Shown piece by piece: positions 19,832 through 27,329 of a DNA stretch of 64,000 nucleotides. The position numbers and the translations under genes were made by a program. Every line of letters starts with the position of its first letter. The first letter of the stretch is position 1. A model generated the notes under the pieces. That model did no database searches and was not told where the DNA came from. It worked only from the letters and a program-made list of their open reading frames with translations. This DNA comes from Echinimonas agarilytica. GTDB taxonomy: Bacteria > Pseudomonadota > Gammaproteobacteria > Enterobacterales > Neiellaceae. The stretch is from assembly GCF_023703465.1 (NCBI RefSeq), contig NZ_JAMQGP010000003.1, forward strand, positions 589,795 to 653,794. Direction: 5' to 3'.

Positions 19832-21574
19832 ATGGCGATCTGGTTAGATGATTCAAGCTTCATTCACGCAAAATGGAAAAACTCTTGCAGATTGAACCTC
19901 AAAGCGAGAGGCACAGAGCAAAGCTTTGAAGTAACAGTGCTCAACGAATCTAATGCTTCAATTCAACTCAACGACGTTGTGATAGCCGGCATTCATGCTG
20001 GCCAATGGTTAGATTCAACCATTTGGAGTGATGGCTTCCAAATGCTTTGTCAATGGACAGGTACCCTGTCAGACCCTATACGCGTTAGCCGTTGCAGCGA
20101 TAACGATGCAGACTATCGGATATACAGTGAACACGAAGCCCGATTTTACAATTATATGATCATTGAGCAGACCATAGGGGAGCACTACATTCTCCTTGGT
20201 TTTACGAGTTGTGAACGTTATTCCAGCTACTTTCAACGCGACGGTGACGAACTTTTTGCTGTCATTGAATCTGCAGGAGGGTGGCTTGAGAAAAATCAGC
20301 GCCGAGATCTCCCCAAACTTGTTTATCTTGAAGGCAAGTTGGCTGAGGTGCAGCAAACCTTTGCAGACTTGATTGTGGCGGAAGTGGGGGCGTCCCGGCA
20401 ATCAAAACCGATTCAAGGGTGGTGCTCTTGGTATCACTATTACCAACACATTACCGAGCAAGCGATTCAAGACAATACCGCAGCGTTGCGTGGTGAGCTG
20501 GCTGCGTTCGATACCATACTGATTGACGACGGTTATCAGGCGGCGATGGGAGATTGGCTCATTCCTTCTAACAGATTTGGACATGGCATCGATCAGGTCA
20601 TGGAGGATATTCAGCGGCAAGGCAAAAAAACGGCTATTTGGATGGCGCCATTTATTGCCGAAAAAAATGCTCAAATTGTCAGGGACCATCCAGATTGGTT
20701 TATCCGAACAGATGATGATCGTTTTGTGGCAGCGAGCGATGTGACTTATGGCGGCTGGCGTAGCACTCCTTGGTATCTATTGGATACTTCTATTGATGAG
20801 GCGTGCCAACACTTAGAGCAAACCGTACGCTACATGAAGCAACGTTGGAACATTAGCCTATTTAAACTTGATGCCATTTACTGGGGGTGTCTAAAAGTTG
20901 CTCACCAACAACCAATGACAGCTGTTGAAGCGTACCGCAAAGGTCTTGCTGCCATTAAGCGCGGTGCAGGTGATGCGATGTTACTTGGGTGTAACGCGCC
21001 AATGTGGCCATCACTAGGCTTGATTGACTGTATGAGAACAAGCGATGATGTGCACCGAGAATTAGGGCGTTTTAAGCAACTTCATCTTGAGAATGCGGGC
21101 CGAAGTTGGCAAAACGGCACACTGTGGCAGGTCGACCCAGACTGCATTACTTTACAAGATTTGAATACCGAACATCATCAGCAAGCCGCTTCATTTGCAG
21201 ACTATCAGTTCCATGCATCTTCAGTCTTAGCTACAGCAGGGAATATCCTGTTAGGAGACTCTGTATTGGCGCTCAATAAAGTGAGTCGCGAGCGGTTGGC
21301 TCGTATGCTAAACAGGTACAAGAGTTCTTCAGCATCTGCCAAATTCAAGGATTTGAGCTTTGAACAAGCGAGCCTTCAGCTCAACGCGACGACTTGGCTA
21401 TATTTCGTGTTTGATTTATCCGAGATTGCGCAGCGCACGGTGTGCTTAAAGCATCATTGTGAAGCTGATTGGTTTGATTTTTGGAGTGGTGTTGCATTGG
21501 CCAACAACAGACCTATGTTCACCATTGATATTGAGGCAAATACGGCAAAAGTGCTGTGTGTTAAAGCGTGTTAG
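19832..21574 (+). CDS. Alpha-galactosidase-like glycoside hydrolase, family GH36
   Basis: Predicted cytoplasmic enzyme cleaving terminal alpha-galactosyl residues. No signal peptide. After an N-terminal beta-rich region, the barrel starts at QGWCSWYHYY (about residue 195), continues with TILIDDGYQ and WMAPFIAEKN, and contains the nucleophile motif LFKLDAIYWG (Asp347) and the acid/base motif MRTSDDVHRE (Asp405 or Asp406). Length 580 is shorter than classical GH36 (about 720) and fits the more compact members of the clan. Upstream GAAGGTG lies about 12 bases from the ATG. It converges with a four-base overlap on the small envelope-protein gene. The substrate might be a galactoside from algal polysaccharide, which is inference from the neighbouring agar locus. 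Confidence 0.82.
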   Translation: MAIWLDDSSFIHAKWKNSCRLNLKARGTEQSFEVTVLNESNASIQLNDVVIAGIHAGQWLDSTIWSDGFQMLCQWTGTLSDPIRVSRCSDNDADYRIYSEHEARFYNYMIIEQTIGEHYILLGFTSCERYSSYFQRDGDELFAVIESAGGWLEKNQRRDLPKLVYLEGKLAEVQQTFADLIVAEVGASRQSKPIQGWCSWYHYYQHITEQAIQDNTAALRGELAAFDTILIDDGYQAAMGDWLIPSNRFGHGIDQVMEDIQRQGKKTAIWMAPFIAEKNAQIVRDHPDWFIRTDDDRFVAASDVTYGGWRSTPWYLLDTSIDEACQHLEQTVRYMKQRWNISLFKLDAIYWGCLKVAHQQPMTAVEAYRKGLAAIKRGAGDAMLLGCNAPMWPSLGLIDCMRTSDDVHRELGRFKQLHLENAGRSWQNGTLWQVDPDCITLQDLNTEHHQQAASFADYQFHASSVLATAGNILLGDSVLALNKVSRERLARMLNRYKSSSASAKFKDLSFEQASLQLNATTWLYFVFDLSEIAQRTVCLKHHCEADWFDFWSGVALANNRPMFTIDIEANTAKVLCVKAC

Positions 21575-22161
21575 AAATCGAACTCAAGTGACATAGCAAC
21601 GTTACTATCGCCAAGGCCAGGAATTGTACCTGTGGTGTAAACTGTTCTGAAGTTTACGCCATCTTCGAGTGCCAAGCTGGTGCCAAAACCAACAGCCATT
21701 TCTGCTTGATTCCAGTCCATTACGCCATTTGGCAAATAGTTGCGATACACATTGTCTTTGTCGATGTTTGATAGAAGATAATAATCAGGGTCATACGCTT
21801 GCCCGAACACTTCTAATCGAATATCACCTGGAACGGCAATGATAGGGACTGCCATGTATTCATACAAAGCCGCGTCACTGCGGTAGTAGCTGGATGTGGC
21901 AGCGGGAAGTAATTCAATGCGGTGCGAATAATCTGCAAGAGATTGGTACACCGAGTTGTAGCTAGATTGAGCAAAGGCTACGGATGAGTTGATGTATTGA
22001 TTTTGTTGAAAGACATTTGAAAAATCGAAGTCGATAAACGACAGGTAAGAAACAGACGAACTGTCATCTGTTTCTGTAGGCCTATCATCCTGCGCAAAGC
22101 AGCTTGTTGCCACTAAGCAAGTCAACCCTATCCCTATCTGTGATAATCGATTCAAAGTCAT
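21571..22161 (-). CDS. Conserved envelope protein of unknown function with signal peptide
   Basis: 196 residues, family not recognised. A signal peptide is visible (MTLNRLSQIGIGLTCLVATS, then CFAQ near residue 24). The mature part is rich in Ser, Tyr and Asp, with no cysteines after cleavage. It ends in alternating residues, NVAMSLEFDF, with a terminal phenylalanine such as outer-membrane beta-barrel proteins carry, and the last third (GFGTSLALEDGVNFRTVY) alternates like barrel strands. A small outer-membrane or periplasmic barrel-like protein is possible. Its stop overlaps that of the convergent GH36 gene by four bases. Confidence 0.6.
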   Translation of the reverse strand: MTLNRLSQIGIGLTCLVATSCFAQDDRPTETDDSSSVSYLSFIDFDFSNVFQQNQYINSSVAFAQSSYNSVYQSLADYSHRIELLPAATSSYYRSDAALYEYMAVPIIAVPGDIRLEVFGQAYDPDYYLLSNIDKDNVYRNYLPNGVMDWNQAEMAVGFGTSLALEDGVNFRTVYTTGTIPGLGDSNVAMSLEFDF

Positions 22162-22451
22162 TATTTAGCGCCGGCTCATGTCCGTTATATTTTTAGATTC
22201 GATGTGTTAAAGCTGTAATCGCTCGATTCTTTCATCGAAAATACTACTTAGTGACAGCAACATATCAGATGTATTGATGAACTTTCAAACAGTAATAGTG
22301 ATGTAAAGCAAGTTTTGACACATTTTGTTACGGTCTCGTATTAAATGTTATTGCTGCTTCACAAAATCGGATTCTGAAAGAACCACAACATGCTTTGGAG
22401 TGAACTTTGCTGCGCAATAAATTGCAGTGTGTGACGTGTGTTTAAAAGGTG
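22162..22451. other. Intergenic region upstream of the small envelope-protein gene
   Basis: About 290 AT-rich bases between the start of the leftward envelope-protein gene and the terminator of the agarase gene. It must hold the promoter of the leftward gene; no specific operator was recognised. Confidence 0.3.
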
Positions 22452-22490
22452 AAAAAACGGAGCTCTCCTTGGGCAAAGGTTGAGCTCCGT
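22452..22490 (-). terminator. Terminator after the GH50 agarase gene
   Basis: On the minus strand ACGGAGCTC pairs with GAGCTCCGT around a 16-base loop and is followed by TTTTTTC, 25 bases past the agarase stop codon. Confidence 0.8.
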
Positions 22491-22514
22491 GAAGGGGGAA
22501 GTATTCCCGAATGA

Positions 22515-24869
22515 CTAGTTTGCCAAACGTTTTTGATACATGGTTGAGGTGACATCCTTTACTGCATCAATCAGTTGCGGGTAGGGGATGTCGGTGACGG
22601 TAACAAAGCCAATGTTGGCATTTTCACCGTCAAAAGCGCGTCCAGAAATGGGTTCATCAATATATTGGAACCAATGTGCGCCAACCATATACGGTTTGTT
22701 GAGTACGCTTTGCATATAGTCTTTGTACATTTGAGCACGATCGCTTGGATCTGCTGCATGTACAATGCCGGGGTTGAACATTCCAGTATCGACAGTGGTT
22801 CCAATGTGGAATTCGCCAATCACAACTGGCAAATCAACGTCTTCTAAAAACTTCCAAAAGTGGTCTTGCATGCCTTCTTCATAAATATTGAAGCTCAACA
22901 CATCTGAATATTTTAATGACGCTTTAATGATCTCATCGGGCATACCCCAGTTCGCCATGCGAGCGCCCATATACAGGTGATTTGGCATCACTTCGGCCAG
23001 CGTACCATGTACCACTTTGAAGTACTGTTCACCTAGCATTTCCAACATGCGCGATAAATCGACTTCAAGTGCAGCGCTATATTGGTCAAACTGAATGGAG
23101 CGAGCCACGTCTTCCCAGCTTTCAAACTCCCTGAGCCACGCTGCATTGATTTGATCAATATCAGTGTATTTTTGCTGTAAGTGCTCGGTAAAAGCTTGTT
23201 TAGCAGGGCTTTGTTCTGAATCCTTGGATAAGGCATCTAAAATTACGCCATACCGCTCTTCTACTGTACCTGAGCGTTCTCCCCAACTTTTTTCATTGTC
23301 GATGAAAATTCCTGCACACCAAGGCGAATTTTCGACATCTTTTGCAATTGCATCGATAGTCGCGATCGCTCGTTGTTCAAACACTGGATCATATGGGTCA
23401 GGCATTAAGCCCCAATGGTTTTTATAGCCAGACAGTGTTTTGTAGTTACCAATAATCCAACCATTGGCAAAATAAGGCACTTGTTGCGCTTGATAAAATG
23501 CTGGGTCTACCCAGTTACCAAAGGATGTGAACCCCCATTCATGCATGCGTTGAATGGTGACGTCTTCCCATTTTTTAATATAAGACTCAGGCGATGTCTG
23601 GCCATAGCGACGCTCTAAGTTAGCACGATAAAAACTATAGGTTTCACCGTGAGCAATTGCGCCTTTGTGAGTCGAACGGCGATAGCTGTAATGCTCAGCG
23701 AGTTCATCGTCATACGCAGGAAGCCAATTGAACATTTGATGACGTATGTCTGATGTGACATAGCGCGTTGAACGAACGTCATCCGAAACACTGACAATCC
23801 CCATGGAATCCTCAGGCGTTAATTCATCATCGTGAACGACACGCACACTGTCATCTTTAAAGTCGACACCGGTTAGCGTTGACATATTCGCCATGCGCAC
23901 GTTGGCTGGTCCGTGAGAGAAAAATACATGGCCTTCGGGATCAACCATCCACCATTTTCCATCGACTTTTTCTGTGCGGAAATATCCCGTCGCATTGAGC
24001 TTCGGACCCGCCGTGTAGCCACCATATTGCGAGCGATTGGGCATGCCTTTCGAGTTATCTAACTGTTTTAGCTCTGCATTGGCAGCCGCTTTTAATTGTT
24101 CCACTGAATCAATTTTAAGAGGAGACTGTATTTTGGCATTTTGGCCGAACTCGTCAATCACACCTTTCATCCAATCACTGCGTGTTTCTGGATTTTTACG
24201 CAGGCGAATATTATCGAGAGCCACTTGGGTATCATCTAAATTACCAATAGTAAAAAATTTTAAGGCAGCGACTTGATCAAGATTGACATTGTCTGATCGC
24301 CACGAGCGCCAAATCATTAGCTTATCTTGTGTCTGCCAAGGTGGTGCATCGCCCCAAAGTCCAATTTCGGTCTCGGCTTCAACACCTTTTAATGGGAAAT
24401 AGACGGTCCCTTTAAAGCCTGCCGCTAAGCTAATTGAACGGCTTTGAGCTTTTCCTTTTGGGTTTTCTACATTCAAGTAGAGTTGAATAGAAGTATCACC
24501 TGTATTTTCTGCATCAAAGGCAAAGTTATAATTTTCGAATTGATCAAATGCCCATGGCTCTTCGGGGGCGACAACCAGTGTAGGCATGTTGAATTTCGAT
24601 AAAAAATCAACCGATACATAAGTATTGTCAGTGATGTGTTTGAGCGCTGTTTTTGCTTCATTACTCGAGAGCCAGCCCTGTTGAGTAGGGCTTTCAAAGT
24701 CGACGAGCGTGACCAATGTTTGCTCTGGTTGAAACGCATCTGCATTGGACGCTGGAACAGCCGTATTGTCTTGCGTCGTGCTCGAGTCTGAACATGCCAC
24801 CAAAGCGATTGCAATTGACGCTGCAAGTATCGATTTGCTGTGCCATGTTTTAGATAATTTTGAATTCAT
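22515..24869 (-). CDS. GH50 beta-agarase, lipoprotein
   Basis: Predicted exo-acting beta-agarase that cleaves beta-1,4 bonds of agarose or its oligosaccharides, typically releasing neoagarobiose, anchored at the cell surface or periplasm. A lipoprotein signal ends at LVAC (Cys26). An N-terminal carbohydrate-binding-like beta domain (about 50-225) precedes the TIM barrel. Two glutamates match the GH50 catalytic pair: Glu526 in FIDNEKSWG and Glu686 in VVIGEFHIG, 160 residues apart, as in characterised family members. The barrel ends with GAHWFQYIDEPISGR. At 784 residues it has family length. It lies 45 bases downstream of the SapC gene in the same direction. Confidence 0.92.
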   Translation of the reverse strand: MNSKLSKTWHSKSILAASIAIALVACSDSSTTQDNTAVPASNADAFQPEQTLVTLVDFESPTQQGWLSSNEAKTALKHITDNTYVSVDFLSKFNMPTLVVAPEEPWAFDQFENYNFAFDAENTGDTSIQLYLNVENPKGKAQSRSISLAAGFKGTVYFPLKGVEAETEIGLWGDAPPWQTQDKLMIWRSWRSDNVNLDQVAALKFFTIGNLDDTQVALDNIRLRKNPETRSDWMKGVIDEFGQNAKIQSPLKIDSVEQLKAAANAELKQLDNSKGMPNRSQYGGYTAGPKLNATGYFRTEKVDGKWWMVDPEGHVFFSHGPANVRMANMSTLTGVDFKDDSVRVVHDDELTPEDSMGIVSVSDDVRSTRYVTSDIRHQMFNWLPAYDDELAEHYSYRRSTHKGAIAHGETYSFYRANLERRYGQTSPESYIKKWEDVTIQRMHEWGFTSFGNWVDPAFYQAQQVPYFANGWIIGNYKTLSGYKNHWGLMPDPYDPVFEQRAIATIDAIAKDVENSPWCAGIFIDNEKSWGERSGTVEERYGVILDALSKDSEQSPAKQAFTEHLQQKYTDIDQINAAWLREFESWEDVARSIQFDQYSAALEVDLSRMLEMLGEQYFKVVHGTLAEVMPNHLYMGARMANWGMPDEIIKASLKYSDVLSFNIYEEGMQDHFWKFLEDVDLPVVIGEFHIGTTVDTGMFNPGIVHAADPSDRAQMYKDYMQSVLNKPYMVGAHWFQYIDEPISGRAFDGENANIGFVTVTDIPYPQLIDAVKDVTSTMYQKRLAN

Positions 24870-24914
24870 TTTTGTAATCCTTCACCTTCAATATTAGACG
24901 GCTTGATTCGTTAA

Positions 24915-25634
24915 TTAAATTTTACTTTTCAATGTGATAAGGTTTTGTATGTTGCCAAATGAAGCCAGTATCAAATAGCAGGCTTGGAAGTAGCCTTTCT
25001 CGTGAAATTCAAACACTTTTTCTTGAGAAAGCTGGCTGAGTTTTTCTTCATTAATGGTGTAGATGCCTTCAAATTTAGTTTCCTCGCCATTTTTTAATGT
25101 GATGGTCAACTGAATGGGCTCAATGAGGCGATTGGCTACAAGGGTTTTAATGAACTGCTCAGTGCGCAAAATTGCGGGGACGATATCAAACGCTAACTGC
25201 GATACTTTTTGTAAATATGGAGTGGCTTGGCCTTGCGCATCAAACAAGGGTTCTCCGTCAACTGTTTGCACGCGTGCATTACTCATATTGAGAGTGAGAA
25301 CGGTATTTTCAGGGGTGGGTTGCGCGCCCGCAGGGCCTTTCACTCCCACCATAAAGGGTTGGCGGCGAATGTGCATGGGCACATAGTTCGCGTGCCATTG
25401 GTTGCCTTTCAAAAAAAGATTCTCGCCCGGATCAAATCCAAACACAGCATGCATACCAAACTGGCCCGTTTCGCTGTCTTTGATAAAACAGACTGGATAT
25501 TCCAATGCTAAATGACGTAATTCATCTGCAACTGCTGGTGCGTAGTGGATGTTTTCGCCATATTCAGCACCGTGCTGGGTGTTTATTTTTGTATGCTTGT
25601 GAGCCGTGCTATCGACAACTTGAAATTGGGTCAC
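24915..25634 (-). CDS. SapC family protein
   Basis: 239-residue SapC-like protein. Features are YAPAVADELRHLALEYPVCF, the segment MHAVFGFDPGENLFL, and VPMHIRRQPFMVGV, all typical of this family, which is found beside TonB-dependent receptors and tryptophan-halogenase-like genes in polysaccharide loci of marine Alteromonadales and Caulobacterales. No signal peptide. The name comes from a Campylobacter S-layer-associated gene; no biochemical role is established in this setting. It sits 19 bases downstream of the halogenase-like gene and 45 bases upstream of the agarase, so co-expression is likely. Confidence 0.85.
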   Translation of the reverse strand: MTQFQVVDSTAHKHTKINTQHGAEYGENIHYAPAVADELRHLALEYPVCFIKDSETGQFGMHAVFGFDPGENLFLKGNQWHANYVPMHIRRQPFMVGVKGPAGAQPTPENTVLTLNMSNARVQTVDGEPLFDAQGQATPYLQKVSQLAFDIVPAILRTEQFIKTLVANRLIEPIQLTITLKNGEETKFEGIYTINEEKLSQLSQEKVFEFHEKGYFQACYLILASFGNIQNLITLKSKI

Positions 25635-25653
25635 ATTACTATCCTTAATAACG

Positions 25654-27201
25654 TTATACAGGCTGCAAGCCGTATTGGTTGATTTTTTCGATCAGTGCTC
25701 GGTTGGTTGGCATGGAACCGAGTAGTTGATGTGTGTATTTTTCGTTCTTACGAATTAAGTTCAAGGCGTGTTGATGGCGGTCTGGGGCAATGCCTCTGGG
25801 ATCGCATGTGTTGAACTGCATGCCATAAAGCACGTATTGATAACTGGCGGCTGGAAACACTTCTACAGCGCGGTCAAAATCGCCGTGCCATGGATATTGA
25901 TGCTGCCAAATGGTGAGTAATTCATTTAAAGAATCAGGAATACTGCTTGATTCACGATTATCGATCCAAAACTTACTGTCTATGCGTTTTGAAAGCATGT
26001 AATGCAGCTTTAGAAAATCGATAATCCGCTGCCAACGATATAGAAAGGTTTCGTTGAACCGTTTTGCGACGATATTCATCGATGCTCGGTTCGCTGGCAG
26101 TTGTTCGGCGATCATTGAAGCCGAAATCTCAACCAAGACTAAAGCAGATGCTTCGAGCGGCTCTAAAAAACCGGCCGACAATCCCACCGCAACACAGTTA
26201 TTGACCCAAAACTTTTCGCGGTGACCGGAATCAATATCAATACTTTTAACAGACAATGAATCGGCATTTGCATAGCTGGGCGTGATGTAACTCAACAATT
26301 GTTGATGGGCTTGGTCATCGCTGATGTGAGCCGATGAAAAGACATGACCTACACCACGTCGATTGGTGAGCCCAATATCCCATATCCAACCAGAGGTTTG
26401 TGCGGTGGATATGGTATGAGAAGCGATAGGACTTTGTTCGTCGGGGTAGGGAACATGCACGGCTAACGCTCGGTCGGCAAATAACACATCGCGGCATGAC
26501 TTGAATGGGGTGTTGTAGTGTTGACCAATCAATAACGATTTAAAACCGGTGCAATCGATAAATAAATCACCGTCGATGTCACCATTATTTTGCGTGATGA
26601 CCGCACTGATATCGCCGTTTGTCGCCGCTTTAACGCTCACCACATTGTCTAAAATATGGGTCACTCCAAGTTGAGTGGTGCAATGTCGTTTTAAAAATTC
26701 GGAAAAAGCGCCAGCATCGAGATGATAAGCGTAATTCGCCACCGCATCGTATTCTGCAGTGGTAATGAGTTTGGGGGCCAAACCGTGCTCACACAGGGCC
26801 TCTTGGTAACACACGTTTTCAGAGAATGAGCCCTTGTTATGATGGTGCCAATGAGGGGCTAAATTGGTGTTATCGAAATCAGTCGGGAGTACCAATGGGT
26901 GGTAGTAGAAGTCGTCGGGAGTACCGGTGGTCCATTGTGCAAACTTAGCGCCCTGTTTAAAGGAAACATTGCACTCGCGCATAAAATCCGTTTCTGAGAT
27001 GCCCATTTTTTTCAGTGTGGTGCGCATGGTGGGCCACGTCCCTTCGCCCACACCAATGGTGGGAATATCGGGAGATTCTACGAGCGTAATGGAAACATTC
27101 GCTTCATGTTCTCGCTTTATTTTAGCTGCCAACGTCCCTGCGGTGATCCATCCTGCGGTGCCGCCTCCAACAATAACAATTGATGTGACTGCGTTGGTCA
27201 T
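25654..27201 (-). CDS. Tryptophan-halogenase-like flavoprotein
   Basis: 515-residue FAD-dependent protein of the tryptophan halogenase family. The dinucleotide-binding motif is IVGGGTAGW at residues 10-18. Lysine 82 in FKQGAKF is at the position of the catalytic lysine of PrnA and RebH. The family WxWxIP motif appears as GWIWDIGL, with glycine in place of proline, so halogenation is not assured. VGLSAGFLEPLEASALVL, the FAD-site motif, is intact. Such genes recur in TonB receptor loci for polysaccharides, where no halogenated product is known. It shares a transcript with SapC; a hairpin separates it from the TonB receptor upstream. Confidence 0.85.
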   Translation of the reverse strand: MTNAVTSIVIVGGGTAGWITAGTLAAKIKREHEANVSITLVESPDIPTIGVGEGTWPTMRTTLKKMGISETDFMRECNVSFKQGAKFAQWTTGTPDDFYYHPLVLPTDFDNTNLAPHWHHHNKGSFSENVCYQEALCEHGLAPKLITTAEYDAVANYAYHLDAGAFSEFLKRHCTTQLGVTHILDNVVSVKAATNGDISAVITQNNGDIDGDLFIDCTGFKSLLIGQHYNTPFKSCRDVLFADRALAVHVPYPDEQSPIASHTISTAQTSGWIWDIGLTNRRGVGHVFSSAHISDDQAHQQLLSYITPSYANADSLSVKSIDIDSGHREKFWVNNCVAVGLSAGFLEPLEASALVLVEISASMIAEQLPANRASMNIVAKRFNETFLYRWQRIIDFLKLHYMLSKRIDSKFWIDNRESSSIPDSLNELLTIWQHQYPWHGDFDRAVEVFPAASYQYVLYGMQFNTCDPRGIAPDRHQHALNLIRKNEKYTHQLLGSMPTNRALIEKINQYGLQPV

Positions 27202-27251
27202 ATTTACACTCCTTGGTTATTCGTTGTGTTTTCACTGGTTGAACCATTAAT

Positions 27252-27279
27252 AAAGGCCGCCGTTAATTTGGCGGCCTTT
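27252..27279 (-). terminator. Hairpin between the TonB receptor and the halogenase-like gene
   Basis: AAAGGCCGCC pairs with GGCGGCCTTT around an 8-base loop, followed on the minus strand by ATTAAT. It lies in the 128-base gap inside the leftward gene string and probably reduces read-through, so the receptor would be expressed above the downstream genes. Confidence 0.7.
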
Positions 27280-27329
27280 GCATGTTGCACTGTGACTATT
27301 TTTCGCAATTGAAAAATAAGCGCTATTGA